From positions 310,001 through 374,000 of the forward strand of contig NZ_JABFHG010000001.1 of the NCBI RefSeq assembly GCF_013112485.1: a DNA stretch of 64,000 nt, given 5' to 3'. The notes under the pieces are model-generated. The model saw nothing but the letters and a program-made list of their open reading frames with translations. It was not told the origin of the DNA and did no database searches. Origin of the DNA: Roseicella sp. DB1501 (GTDB taxonomy: Bacteria; Pseudomonadota; Alphaproteobacteria; Acetobacterales; Acetobacteraceae). How positions within the stretch are numbered: position 1 is the stretch's first letter; every line of letters starts with the position of its first letter. Below are positions 44,337-55,108 of this stretch, in pieces. The position numbers and the translations under genes are program-made.

Positions 44337-45134
44337 TCAGCCGCCGAGGCGGAAATGCACGGTGTTGCCGACCGTGCTCGGCACCGCGATGCCGTCCCGC
44401 CGCGCCGGCTGGAAGCGCCAGCCGAGGGCGGCGCGGCGGGCCGATTCGTCGAGCTCGGGATGGCCCGAGCTCTGCGCCACCTCGACGCTCACCACCTCGC
44501 CGGTCGAATCGACATGCAGGATGAGGCGGACCGCCCCCTGATGCCCGAGTTGGCGGCTGAGGGCCGGATAGTCCGGCTCGGCATTGCGGACACCCGGCAG
44601 CACCCCCGGCGGCACCAGCGGGCCGAGGGCGCGGCTGCCGCCCGGCGGCGCGGCCGCCGGTGCCTCCGGGCCGGGCGGCGAGGGTCGGGGTTCGGCGGGC
44701 GGCGCGGCCGGCGGCGGGGCGGCGGCCCCGGGGGGTGCGGGCGGCGGGACGGGCGACGCGGCGTCCTCGCCCGGCGGGGGTGGCGGCGGCGCAGGTGACG
44801 CCGCATCGGCACCGGACGGGGATGGCGGCGGCGCGGGCGGCGGCGGGGCCGAGGGCGCCGCGCCGGGCGGCGGGGCGGCCGGGGGCGGCGCGGGCGCGGC
44901 CGCCTGCGCCTCGACCGGCGTCTCCTCCCAGACGAAGGCGAGGCCGGTCTGCGGTTGCGGCTCGGCCGGCGCCTCCCGCCGCAGCAGCAGGACGACCGCG
45001 CCGAGCGCCGCGGCATGCAGCAGCAGCGACAGGCCGGCGGCGAGCTGCAGGATGCGGGGACCCCGGAGAGACGCCGCGCCCGCGATCCGCCCGCCCGTCG
45101 CCAGCGGCGCCGCCGGGCCGGCCGCGGCGGTCAC
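44337..45134 (-). CDS. tonB: TonB energy-transducing protein
   Basis: A 265-aa periplasm-spanning protein. One N-terminal membrane helix (ILQLAAGLSLLLHAAALGAV, residues 28-47) is followed by a very proline/alanine-rich linker (about 80-170), and a C-terminal TonB domain with VRNAEPDYPALSRQLGHQGA, VRLILHVDSTGEVVSVEVAQ and ALGWRFQPARRDGIAV. It couples the inner-membrane proton gradient to TonB-dependent receptors such as the BtuB nearby. ExbB/ExbD genes are not in the window. The GTG start overlaps the upstream CDF stop. Confidence 0.9.
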   Translation of the reverse strand: MTAAAGPAAPLATGGRIAGAASLRGPRILQLAAGLSLLLHAAALGAVVLLLRREAPAEPQPQTGLAFVWEETPVEAQAAAPAPPPAAPPPGAAPSAPPPPAPPPSPSGADAASPAPPPPPPGEDAASPVPPPAPPGAAAPPPAAPPAEPRPSPPGPEAPAAAPPGGSRALGPLVPPGVLPGVRNAEPDYPALSRQLGHQGAVRLILHVDSTGEVVSVEVAQSSGHPELDESARRAALGWRFQPARRDGIAVPSTVGNTVHFRLGG

Positions 45135-46018
45135 AGCACCAGCACGCCGTGATGCTTGGCCTTGCCCTCCGGCTCGACATGGATGGTGATGGTGGCGCCC
45201 TCGATCTCCGCCTTCAGCGCCGCCTCGATCCGGTCGCAGATCACATGCGCCTCGTCGACGCTCATGCTGCCCGGCACCACCAGGTGGAACTCGATGAAGG
45301 TGAGCCGTCCGGCATGGCGGGTGCGCAGGTCATGCGCCTCGATCGCGCCATCCGCACTGGCCGAGACGGCGCGGCGGATGCGGGCGAGCAGGTCCGGTTC
45401 CACCGCCTCGTCCATCAGCCCGCCGACCGAGTCCCGCACCAGCTTGCTGCCCGACCACAGGATGTTCAGCGCCGTCGCCGCGGCGAGCAGCGGGTCGAGC
45501 CAAAGCCGCCCGGTCGCCGCCACCGCGGCGACGCCGGCCAGCACGCCGAGCGAGGTGACGACATCGGCCATCAGGTGCCGCGCATCGGCCAGCAGCGCCG
45601 GCGAGCGGGCCGCCCGGCCCTCCCGTTGCAGCAGCGTCGCCCAGCCGAAATTGCAGGCCGTGGCAGCGGCCGAGATGAGCAGGCCGAGCGCCGGCTGGTC
45701 CGGCGCGTGCGGCGCCTGGAAGGCGCCCCAGGCCTCCCGCAGGATGGCCAGCGCCGCGACGATGATCAGCGCCCCCTCCAGCACCGCCGAGAAGTATTCC
45801 GCCTTGGCATGGCCATAGGGGTGGTTGGCGTCTGGCGGGATGGCCGAATACCGCACGGCGACGAGCGCCGCCGCGGCGGCGGCGACGTTGACCACGCTCT
45901 CCAGCGCATCGGCGAGCAGCGCCACGCTGCCGGTCAGCCACCAGGCAAGGAGCTTGAGGCCGAGCACCAGGCAGGCCATGGCGAGGCTGCCGATGGCAAG
46001 GCGGAGGACGCGCGTCAT
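45131..46018 (-). CDS. Cation diffusion facilitator (CDF) transporter
   Basis: A 295-aa inner-membrane metal exporter. Helix 2 has LLADALESVVNVAAA where the first metal site reads D-A-L-E-S-V-V-N (as in the Zn/Fe FieF-type, N instead of D at the last position), a HPYGHAKAEYFSAVLEGAL loop, and a second site DARHLMADVVTSLGVL (H-x3-D). The cytoplasmic C-terminal domain is typical (FIEFHLVVPGSMSVDEAH). It differs from the CDF at 42194-43135, so the region has two exporters of different subgroups. First gene of a two-gene unit with tonB. Confidence 0.88.
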   Translation of the reverse strand: MTRVLRLAIGSLAMACLVLGLKLLAWWLTGSVALLADALESVVNVAAAAAALVAVRYSAIPPDANHPYGHAKAEYFSAVLEGALIIVAALAILREAWGAFQAPHAPDQPALGLLISAAATACNFGWATLLQREGRAARSPALLADARHLMADVVTSLGVLAGVAAVAATGRLWLDPLLAAATALNILWSGSKLVRDSVGGLMDEAVEPDLLARIRRAVSASADGAIEAHDLRTRHAGRLTFIEFHLVVPGSMSVDEAHVICDRIEAALKAEIEGATITIHVEPEGKAKHHGVLVL

Positions 46019-46376
46019 CGCAGTCCGGCGGTGGTCGGTTTAGCCAAGGGCACGGGGCTCCAGGATGGAGAGGGTTCATGCCCCGAGGCACGGCGGCGCG
46101 GCAACCCTGGAACTGCGCGCGGGAGCCCTGCGGCGGCACGAGGCCGGCACAACCTATAGGATAATACCCCAGGGAGATTTATCCATAAGAATCATATCAG
46201 TGGCGGATTGATGTCAATTTTGAGCCATTGCCGCAAATTCGAAACGTTCTCTTGCGGACTTCTTAACCAGGCCGACGCAGATTGGCGGTGGGTTGTGAAC
46301 CCCATCCCCTGCCCTCCCGGCGCATCACAAAAAGCCGCGGGCCGCTGACCGATCGCCGCGAAGGACCCGAGGTCGC
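46019..46376. promoter_or_regulatory. AT-rich promoter region before the GH16 gene
   Basis: About 360 bases without a gene. From 46155 to 46265 base composition drops sharply compared with the rest of the window. An inverted repeat CCGCAA (46231-46236) and TTGCGG (46252-46257) flanks ATTCGAAACGTTCTC and could be a regulator site. This gap should contain the promoters for the GH16 gene and for the divergent CDF-tonB unit. Confidence 0.5.
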
Positions 46377-48302
46377 ATGTTGAATGCGCTCGCCATCGAC
46401 TTGAAACCATCGGCCACGCCGAAAACCTGGCTGACCGCTGCCGCCAAGACCACCGTCAACGGCACGGCCGGCGCCGAGGCCTTCTCCGCCCCGAACGGCC
46501 AGGCGACGCTGGCCGGCGGCGCCGGGGACGACACCTACACGGTCTGGCACGACACCGTCCGCATCCTCGAGACCGCCGGCGGCGGCATCGACACGCTGCA
46601 ATCCTATGCCAACGCCATCCTGCTGCCGGACTTCGTCGAGAACCTGCAGCTGATGTGGAGCAACACCGCCGGCCGCGGCAATGCGCTCGACAACATCATC
46701 GCCGGCGGCACCGGCAGCCAGACCATCGACGGCGGCGCGGGCAACGACATCCTCACCGGCGGCGCCGATGCCGATGCCTTCATCATCGCCCGGGGCAGCG
46801 GCACCGACCTGATCACCGACTTCCAGGCCGGCATCGACAAGATCCTGCTGCAGGGCTACGCCCTCTACGACTTCGCCAGCGTGCAGGCAGGGCTGCGCCA
46901 GTCGGGCGCCGACACCATCCTCAGCCTCGGCGGCGGCGAGAGCCTGCTGCTGCGCAACACCCTCGCCAGCAGCCTCACCGCCGGTGACTTCCGCCTGCCG
47001 GTCAACCCCTCGCATCCCGGCATGCGGCTCACCTTCGCCGATGAGTTCAACAGCCTCAGCGCCTCGGCAAGTGGGGGCGGCACCACCTGGAAGACCAGCC
47101 TCAAGATCTTCGACCAGCTGCGCACGCTGACGACCAACCACGAGGCGCAGTACTATTCCGACAGTTCGGTGGGCGTGAACCCCTTCTCGCTGAGCAACGG
47201 CATCCTCGACATCACCGCCGCGCCCGGCGGCAACCCGCTGAATCTCGCCTATACCTCCGGCCTGCTGAGCAGCGCGCATTCCTTCGCGCAGCAATACGGC
47301 TATTTCGAAGTGCGGGCGCAGCTTCCGGCCGGCCAGGGCTTCTGGCCCGCCTTCTGGCTGCTGCCGGCCGATGGTGGCTGGCCGCCCGAGATCGACATCT
47401 TCGAGGTGCTGGGCAACGACCCGACCACTGCCTATTTCAGCCTGCACAGCACCGTCGCCGGCGGCGGCACCAACAAGGTGAGCCTGCTGCCCGATCTCTC
47501 GGGCGGCTTCCACACCTATGGCCTCGACTGGGCGGCGGACACCATCCGCTGGTATGTCGACGGCAACCTCGTCGCCCAGGCGGCGACGCCGGCCGACATG
47601 CACAGGCCGATGTACATGCTGCTCAACCTCGCGGTCGGCGATACCGGGAGCTGGCCTGGGAAATACGATGCCAGCCTGCCGACGGGCCATATGCTGGTGG
47701 ACTACGTGCATGTCTGGCAGACCGGCATCGCCGCGCCGGCGGCGAAGGCCCCGGCCGTCAGCATCGTCACCGGCCCGGACAGCGCGGCAGCCTTGGGCGG
47801 CAGCTACACGCTGCGGCCGGATGGCAGCGACCTCTACGACTTCAGCAAGGCCCGGGCGGGCGTGACGCTCGATGCCGCGACCATGTCCACCAAGGCGACG
47901 CATACCGTCACGGGCAGCAGCTTCGCCGATGAGGTGCATGCCGGGGCCGGACCGCTGAACGCCACGCTCGGCGCCGGGGACGACGTCTTCTTTTTCGGCA
48001 AGGGCCTGTCGCGCGTCGGCGGCGGGGCCGGCAACGACACCTTCGTCCTGACCAAGGGGTCGATCGTCGCCAATGACCACATCATCGACTTCCATCGCGC
48101 GCTGCCGACCGGCGGCGAGCACGACATGCTGCGGTTCGAGGGGTTCTCCGCCGCGGCGCATCTCGACTACAAGAGCAGCTCGGGCGCGCTGCAATACTAT
48201 GTCGTCGTCGATGGCGCGACGACCTCGCCGGTGATCGCGGTCCAGCTCGCCGGCAGCACCGGCACGCTCACCGCGCAGGACTACGTCTTCGTGGCAGCCT
48301 GA
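46377..48302 (+). CDS. Secreted RTX-type GH16 glucanase
   Basis: A 641-aa protein. The centre is a glycoside hydrolase family 16 domain: the catalytic E-x-D-x-x-E motif is PPEIDIFEVLG with E338 and E343, and FWPAFWLLP and GFHTYGLDW are further landmarks. It is flanked on both sides by RTX-type Ca2+-binding nonapeptides (LAGGAGDDTY near 46-55, DGGAGNDILTGGADADAF near 121-138, GGGAGNDTF near 555-563). It lacks a Sec signal, as expected for type I secretion, and ends VFVAA. Similar enzymes (ExsH/EglC types) trim exopolysaccharide. No type I exporter is in the window. Confidence 0.9.
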   Translation: MLNALAIDLKPSATPKTWLTAAAKTTVNGTAGAEAFSAPNGQATLAGGAGDDTYTVWHDTVRILETAGGGIDTLQSYANAILLPDFVENLQLMWSNTAGRGNALDNIIAGGTGSQTIDGGAGNDILTGGADADAFIIARGSGTDLITDFQAGIDKILLQGYALYDFASVQAGLRQSGADTILSLGGGESLLLRNTLASSLTAGDFRLPVNPSHPGMRLTFADEFNSLSASASGGGTTWKTSLKIFDQLRTLTTNHEAQYYSDSSVGVNPFSLSNGILDITAAPGGNPLNLAYTSGLLSSAHSFAQQYGYFEVRAQLPAGQGFWPAFWLLPADGGWPPEIDIFEVLGNDPTTAYFSLHSTVAGGGTNKVSLLPDLSGGFHTYGLDWAADTIRWYVDGNLVAQAATPADMHRPMYMLLNLAVGDTGSWPGKYDASLPTGHMLVDYVHVWQTGIAAPAAKAPAVSIVTGPDSAAALGGSYTLRPDGSDLYDFSKARAGVTLDAATMSTKATHTVTGSSFADEVHAGAGPLNATLGAGDDVFFFGKGLSRVGGGAGNDTFVLTKGSIVANDHIIDFHRALPTGGEHDMLRFEGFSAAAHLDYKSSSGALQYYVVVDGATTSPVIAVQLAGSTGTLTAQDYVFVAA

Positions 48303-48355
48303 GCGATGGCGCGGCGGCGGCGAGCAGCCCCGCCGCCGCCGGCCTCAGCCCCGAT

Positions 48356-48409
48356 ATCAACGGCGTGAATGATCCATTCATGCCGAGCGCCCGAATGGAC
48401 GCCGTTGAT
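48356..48409. terminator. Hairpin between convergent GH16 and atpG genes
   Basis: ATCAACGGCGT (48356-48366) and ACGCCGTTGAT (48399-48409) form a perfect 11-base stem; inside, GAATG-ATC-CATTC makes a smaller hairpin. ATCAACGG recurs at 48418-48425. It lies between the GH16 stop (48302) and the atpG stop (48419), so it can end transcription in both directions. Confidence 0.65.
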
Positions 48410-48418
48410 GTATCACCA

Positions 48419-49285
48419 TCAACGGCCCTCGGTATGAGAACGCTGCGACGCGCTGCGGGCGGCGCTCGCCAGCTCGATCACCTCGGCGGTGATGCTGTCC
48501 TGGCGGATTTGCCGTTCCTCGGCGCCGAGCTCCGCCAGCATCCGGTCGATATTGCTGCGGGCCGAGGCCATGGCCGCGACGCGCGCCTCGTTCTCCGCCG
48601 CGAAGGCGATGGCGACCGCCTCCTGTAACAGGGCATGCACGTATTCCTCGGCGATGCCCTCGACGAGCACCGCGGGGGGAAGGTTGACCAGTGGCGGCTG
48701 CGCCGGGCGCCGGCCGGCGAAGCGGCGGTAGTCCAGCGGCAGCAGGGCGCGGGTCTCGACGCGCAACCCGCGCTCCGGACTCCAATCCGGCAGCATGAGG
48801 TCGATGCGCGCGATGCCACGGTCGCGGATGGCGGCGTAGACGGCCTCGCCCAAGCGGCGCGCCAGGCGCGGCAGCCCATCGACATGCGAGGCCATGGGCG
48901 CGCTCCAGGCGGCCGCCAGGCCGCGCTCGGCCGCACGGGACGTGCCGCGCGTGCCGATCAGGAACAGCAGGCTGCCTCCCGGCCGCGTGGCGAGCGCATC
49001 GAGGACCCTCTCGGTGAAGGCGCCGGCGAAGCCCTGCTCGCCGCAGAAGGCGATGAGCCCCGCCGCGCCGCCGCGCGCCGGCGGCGCCGGGTCGCCCGGC
49101 GGCATCAGCGACAGGCCCTGCGCCATGGCGTCCAGTGCCACCTGCGCATAGGTCCGGATCGCCGGCAGCAGATTGCGGCTCTGCTGGGCGCGGGCGGCCG
49201 CCATGCCGCGCATGGCGCCGACCACCATGCCGAGCTGCCGCACGGTGTCGAGGCGCGTGGAGACCTCCGCCAGCCGCTCCGTCAA
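48419..49285 (-). CDS. atpG: N-ATPase (alternate F1Fo) gamma-like subunit
   Basis: A 288-aa central-stalk subunit, last of the nine-gene operon. The N-terminal helix [20 protein letters not shown] and [15 protein letters not shown] and the C-terminal helix [20 protein letters not shown] match the long coiled-coil that rotates in the alpha3beta3 ring. The middle domain diverges strongly from ordinary gamma subunits, as known for the alternate F1Fo family. Its start overlaps the alpha stop. Few bases separate its stop from the terminator hairpin. Confidence 0.88.
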   Translation of the reverse strand: MTERLAEVSTRLDTVRQLGMVVGAMRGMAAARAQQSRNLLPAIRTYAQVALDAMAQGLSLMPPGDPAPPARGGAAGLIAFCGEQGFAGAFTERVLDALATRPGGSLLFLIGTRGTSRAAERGLAAAWSAPMASHVDGLPRLARRLGEAVYAAIRDRGIARIDLMLPDWSPERGLRVETRALLPLDYRRFAGRRPAQPPLVNLPPAVLVEGIAEEYVHALLQEAVAIAFAAENEARVAAMASARSNIDRMLAELGAEERQIRQDSITAEVIELASAARSASQRSHTEGR

Positions 49286-50793
49286 GCCGCGGCCCCGGCC
49301 TGCTGCCCGGCGAGCCGACGCAGCACCGCCAGCAGCGCCTCGCGGCTGGCGGCATCGAGCTGCCGCGTACGGGCGATGACCTCCGCCTGTGCCGGTGCCT
49401 CCGCATCGATCCAGGCGGGCAAGGCCTTGCGGAAGGCGGCGATGCGCTCCGGTGGCAGGCTGTCCAGCACGCCCTCCCGCAGGGCCAGGGCGAGCGCCAC
49501 CTCGTCGACCATCCGCAGCGCGGCGAAGCGCGGCTGGCTCAGCAATTGCCGCATCCGCTCGCCGCGCGCGAGTTGCGCCTTCACCCGCTGGTCGGTGACG
49601 CCGCCGAAGCGGGTGAAGCTCTCCAGCTCGAGGAACTGCGTGTAGTCCAGCCGCAGCGTGCCGGTGACCTGGCGCAGCGCGGCGGCCTGGGTCTTGCCGC
49701 CGACGCGGCTGACGCTGGTGCCGACATCAACGGCCGGCTTCTGGCCGGCATTGAACAGGCCGGCATCGAGCACGATCTGGCCGTCGGTGATGGAGATCAG
49801 GTTGGTCGGGACATAGGCGCTGAGATTGCCGGCCTCGGTCTCGGCGATGGGCAGGGCGGTGAGGGAGCCGCCGCCGAGTTCCGCGGAGAGCTTCCCCGCC
49901 CGTTCGAGCAGCCGGGAATGCAGGTAGAAGATATCGCCGGGAAACGCCTCGCGCCCGGGCGACTGGCCGGTGAGCAGACCGATCTCGCGATGGGTCGCCG
50001 CATGCTTCGTCAGGTCGTCGACCACGATGAGGGCATGCTGGCCGCGGTCGCGGAAATACTCCGCCATGGTGAAGCCGACGAAGGGCGCGATCCATTGCAG
50101 GCCCGGCGCGTCGGCGGCGCCGGCGATCACGAAGATGCAGCGCTCCGGCGCGCCGTGCCGGCGAACAGCGTCGATCACCCGCGCGACCGTCGCCGATTTC
50201 TGCCCGATGGCGACATAGACGCAGATCATGTCGCTGGCACGCTGGGCGATGATCGTATCGATGCCGATCGCGGTCTTGCCGGTGGTGCGGTCGCCGACGA
50301 TCAGCTCGCGCTGGCCGCGGCCGAGGGCGAAGAGCGCGTCCACGACCAGCAGGCCGGTCTGCACCGGCTCGGTCACCAGCTCCCGCTCGATGATGCTCGG
50401 CGCCGGCCGCTCGATGGGCATCCGCTCCACGTCCGCGAGGGCCTCGCCGCCGTCGAGCGGGCGGCCGAGCGGGTCCACCACCCGGCCGAGCAGCGAGGCC
50501 CCGACCGGCACGCGCACGACCTCGCCGGTGCCGCGCACGACATCGCCCGCCTCGATGCCGGTGTCGTCGTCGAGCAGGACGCAGCCGATCCGGTCGGCCT
50601 CGAGGACCTGCGCGAAGCCGAGCTGGCCCTTGTCGAAGCGCAGCAGCTCGGAGAGCCGGGCATGCGGCAGGCCGGAGACGAGGGCGATGCCATCGCCGAC
50701 CCGCTCGACCCGGCCGATCTCCTCGCGCTCCGGCGTCAGGTCGGCGGCCTCGACCCGGCGGCGAGCCTCCTCAAGCCAGCTGCTGGACATCAT
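49282..50793 (-). CDS. atpA: N-ATPase alpha subunit
   Basis: A 503-aa non-catalytic nucleotide-binding subunit. The P-loop is [11 protein letters not shown] near residues 168-178 and the [33 protein letters not shown] and [13 protein letters not shown] segments are all standard. In [12 protein letters not shown]-like region the conserved arginine-finger site reads [13 protein letters not shown] second methionine follows the first. The coding start lies inside the end of atpF (23-base overlap), a sign of tight coupling. Confidence 0.93.
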   Translation of the reverse strand: MMSSSWLEEARRRVEAADLTPEREEIGRVERVGDGIALVSGLPHARLSELLRFDKGQLGFAQVLEADRIGCVLLDDDTGIEAGDVVRGTGEVVRVPVGASLLGRVVDPLGRPLDGGEALADVERMPIERPAPSIIERELVTEPVQTGLLVVDALFALGRGQRELIVGDRTTGKTAIGIDTIIAQRASDMICVYVAIGQKSATVARVIDAVRRHGAPERCIFVIAGAADAPGLQWIAPFVGFTMAEYFRDRGQHALIVVDDLTKHAATHREIGLLTGQSPGREAFPGDIFYLHSRLLERAGKLSAELGGGSLTALPIAETEAGNLSAYVPTNLISITDGQIVLDAGLFNAGQKPAVDVGTSVSRVGGKTQAAALRQVTGTLRLDYTQFLELESFTRFGGVTDQRVKAQLARGERMRQLLSQPRFAALRMVDEVALALALREGVLDSLPPERIAAFRKALPAWIDAEAPAQAEVIARTRQLDAASREALLAVLRRLAGQQAGAAA

Positions 50794-51532
50794 GGACCTG
50801 CGGGGTCAGGGGAAGGGCGCGCGCCAGCCGCTCCAGATCGGCGCGCCAGTTCCGGCGCAGCAGGGTATGCGGCCCGCGCAGCTCCACGCCCGCGATCAGG
50901 GCGGGCTCGTGCTGGAAGGCGAGGCGCGGGCCGGCGCCGAGCAGCTGCGCCAGGCGGTCCCGCCACTCCGCCTGCAGCTCGGAGGGCAGCGGCGTCGCCG
51001 TGGCGATGGTGATGGCACCGGCCGTGGCCAGGTCGTTCCGCGCCGCGTCCGACAACCGCTCCATCTCCGCCGCCAAGCCTTCGAGAAAGGCCGCCGTGAC
51101 CTGCCGCGGCGGCAGGAGGTCGAGCAGGCGACGGGCCATGGCCAATGCGAGCTCGGCAGCCTGGGCCTCGAGCGTCCGGCGCTGCGCCTCGCGCTCGCGG
51201 CCGAGCACCTCGCGCGCCTCGGCGACGATGCGGCCCGCCTCCGCGCGCGCCTGGTCGAGCATGGCACCGCGTTCCGCGCTGGCCTGCGCATGCGCCTCGG
51301 CGAGGATCTTCTCGCCTTCCGCGGTGAAGTCGCGCCGCCTCGCCTCGAGCGCCGCCAGCTCCGCTTTGGCGGCCGTGCGAAGGGCTTCGGCCTCCTCCGT
51401 GATCCGCGCCGCGGCGGCGCGGCGCGCCTCGATCACCGCCTTGATCGGCTGGAAGAAGAAATGCCGCAGCAGCCAGACGAGTATCAGGACATTGATGGTC
51501 TGGAGACCCAGGGTCCACCAGTCGATATGCAT
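50771..51532 (-). CDS. atpF: N-ATPase b-type peripheral stalk subunit (fused b/delta-like)
   Basis: A 253-aa protein. One N-terminal membrane helix ([17 protein letters not shown]) leads to a long charged coiled-coil of [20 protein letters not shown] type up to about residue 150, and a C-terminal globular part ending with [20 protein letters not shown]. The C-terminal part takes the place of the delta subunit, which is absent from N-ATPase operons as a separate gene. Length fits the alternate F1Fo family. It links Fo to the top of F1. Confidence 0.88.
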   Translation of the reverse strand: MHIDWWTLGLQTINVLILVWLLRHFFFQPIKAVIEARRAAAARITEEAEALRTAAKAELAALEARRRDFTAEGEKILAEAHAQASAERGAMLDQARAEAGRIVAEAREVLGREREAQRRTLEAQAAELALAMARRLLDLLPPRQVTAAFLEGLAAEMERLSDAARNDLATAGAITIATATPLPSELQAEWRDRLAQLLGAGPRLAFQHEPALIAGVELRGPHTLLRRNWRADLERLARALPLTPQVHDVQQLA

Positions 51533-51536
51533 GGGC

Positions 51537-51782
51537 CTAGCCCCGGAAGGGGTTGGCGAAGAGCAGCAGCAGGGCGATGACCAGGCAGTAGATCGCGCAG
51601 GTCTCGATCATGGCAAGGCCGACGAAGAGCGTGCGCGAGATGATGTTCGCCGATTCCGGCTGCCGCGCGATGGCGTCCATGGCGGCCGCGATCGACCGGC
51701 CCTGGCCGAGCGCCGGCCCGATGGCGCCGATCCCGACCGCGAAGGCCGCGCCGAGGATGCTTGCGACTTCGATCAGGTTCAT
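51537..51782 (-). CDS. atpE: N-ATPase c subunit (rotor ring)
   Basis: An 81-aa hairpin of two membrane helices. The loop ARQPES (39-44) contacts the central stalk. The ion site is E60 in AMIETCAIYCLV. The residues that coordinate Na+ in the Ilyobacter tartaricus ring (Gln32, Glu65, Ser66, Tyr70) correspond here to Q27 (GQGRS), E60, T61 and Y65, so a sodium-translocating rotor is predicted. The ATG overlaps atpB's stop. It is closely linked to a-subunit and followed by the b subunit gene. Confidence 0.93.
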   Translation of the reverse strand: MNLIEVASILGAAFAVGIGAIGPALGQGRSIAAAMDAIARQPESANIISRTLFVGLAMIETCAIYCLVIALLLLFANPFRG

Positions 51783-52468
51783 GCGTCTTTCCTTTCCCGC
51801 GCGTTGCCGCCCTCCCCCTCGACGGCGCCGCCGATGAAGACCATGGCCAGGACGCTGAAGATGTAGGCCTGCACGGCGCCGGTCAGGAGCTCCAGCGCCA
51901 TCAGCGGAACCGGCACCAGGAAGCCCACCAAGGACAGCACGATGCCGATGACGAAGACCCCGCTCATGACGTTGCCGAACAGGCGGACCATCAGGGCGAA
52001 GGTCCGGGTGAAATTCTCGATCAGGTTCAAGGGCAGCATGATGATGTTGGGATAGAGGAAGCTGCCGAGATAGCCCCGCCATCCCCGCACGCGCAAACCG
52101 TAGAGGATGACGGCGACGAAGACGATCAGGGCGAGCGCGGCATCCGTCTCGATGCTCGCCGTCGGCGGCTCGATCCCGGGGATGAGGGAGGACCAGTTGG
52201 CGGTCAACACGAAGAGGAAGAAGGTGCCGATCAGCGCCAGATAGGGGCGCGGCTCGACTCGCATCGTCTCGCGGATCTGCTGCTCGACCGCCTCGACGAC
52301 CAGCTCCATCGCCGCCTGCGCCCTGCCCGGCCTTAGCGCGAGCCGCCGTGTCAGCAGCCAGCTTCCGCCGGCGAGGACGAGCATGAGGCCCCAGGTGACG
52401 AGGACCGGCATGGAGAGGGGCACCGGGCCGAGCTGCCAAACGGGATGCGTTTCCAGGGGCGAGGTCAT
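51779..52468 (-). CDS. atpB: N-ATPase a subunit
   Basis: A 229-aa stator membrane protein with about five to six helices. The essential arginine is in NFTRTFALMVRLFGNVMSG, next to the conserved LFGN. PYLALIGTFFLFVLTANWSSLIPG and the TGAVQAYIFSVLAMVFIG end are typical of family ATP-synt_A (alternate type). It forms the two half-channels with the c ring. The ATG at 52468 overlaps atpR's stop (ATGA). Confidence 0.92.
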   Translation of the reverse strand: MTSPLETHPVWQLGPVPLSMPVLVTWGLMLVLAGGSWLLTRRLALRPGRAQAAMELVVEAVEQQIRETMRVEPRPYLALIGTFFLFVLTANWSSLIPGIEPPTASIETDAALALIVFVAVILYGLRVRGWRGYLGSFLYPNIIMLPLNLIENFTRTFALMVRLFGNVMSGVFVIGIVLSLVGFLVPVPLMALELLTGAVQAYIFSVLAMVFIGGAVEGEGGNARERKDA

Positions 52469-52767
52469 CGCGGCTGCTTCCCGAGCGGTGGCCCAAGGGG
52501 CGGCCCAAGGGACGGAGGGGGCGGGCGCACGAGCAGCAGCCGGGCGAGCAGGAAGCCCGCCGAGGTCGCCAGCAGCGGCCAGGCGCCTTGCAAGGCGGCC
52601 GCCACCAGGGCGCAAGCGGTCACCGCCATGCGCAGACCCTGAAGCGCCAGGCCCGGTCCGGTCCGGCCATGGGCATAGAGATCGGCATTGCGCTCCAGGC
52701 CGCGGAAATGCAGCAGCCCGAGCAGCAGGCCTGGCAGCAGCCAGAGGGCCTGACAGGCGAGGCTCAT
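52465..52767 (-). CDS. atpR: N-ATPase accessory membrane protein AtpR
   Basis: A 100-aa hydrophobic protein with three helices: ALWLLPGLLLGLLHFRGLER, GLRMAVTACALVAAALQ and AWPLLATSAGFLLARLLLV. Family members keep an arginine in the membrane near the c-ring, which here could be R22 or R25 region. In N-ATPases AtpR and AtpQ are marker subunits probably needed for ring assembly. The C-terminus is proline-rich and may be cytoplasmic. Confidence 0.82.
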   Translation of the reverse strand: MSLACQALWLLPGLLLGLLHFRGLERNADLYAHGRTGPGLALQGLRMAVTACALVAAALQGAWPLLATSAGFLLARLLLVRPPPPSLGPPLGPPLGKQPR

Positions 52768-53047
52768 TGCTTCTGCATCCAGCGCCAGCCGGACCAGCAG
52801 CCGAGCCCGACGCCCAGCATCAGCAGGGGCGCGCTCCAGAAGATGCCGGTGCCGAAGCTGCGGTCGATCCAGCGGCCGATGAAAAGCCCGATCAGCGCCG
52901 GCACGACGATCATCCAGCCGAGCGTGCCGATCTGCGCCAGGTAGCGCGCGGTGCTGGGCGGCCCTTCCCGCCGCGCCCGCCGCTCGCGCGCCGCGCGCAA
53001 CTGCACCGAGCGGAGCAGCGGATCCTCCCCTGCCTCATCAGGTCCGG

Positions 53048-53051
<4 letters not shown>
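52764..53051 (-). CDS. atpQ: N-ATPase accessory membrane protein AtpQ
   Basis: A 95-aa protein resembling AtpI/F-ATPase gene 1. The charged N-terminus (LRAARERRARREGP) precedes two helices (IGTLGWMIVVPALIGLFIGR and SAPLLMLGVGLGCWSGWRW). The GRWIDRSFGTGIFW loop is the AtpQ/AtpI marker. Placed between atpC and atpR with 4-base overlaps on both sides, exactly where the N-ATPase operon has it. Confidence 0.85.
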
Positions 53052-54933
<1,882 letters not shown>

Positions 54934-55052
54934 TCACCCGTGACTCGAGCAGTTGCACATCGGGCGAGCGTATCGCCTTCGCCGCGTCAGCGTCGAGGCG
55001 AAATGCCGTATCGTTGCGGATGCGCGGCGAAGCGCGGCATCATAAAGATGAA

Positions 55053-55084
55053 GGGCGCCTGGATGCGTCGCTTCCCAGGCGCCC
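55053..55084 (-). terminator. Terminator hairpin after the TRAP large permease gene
   Basis: On the minus strand GGGCGCCTGG pairs perfectly with CCAGGCGCCC over a 12-base loop, followed by TTCATCTTTAT. It lies 25 bases after the DctM stop and before atpD, so it likely separates the catabolic operon from the ATPase operon. Confidence 0.75.
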
Positions 55085-55108
55085 GATCAATGGGTCGGGT
55101 CCGCGCGG

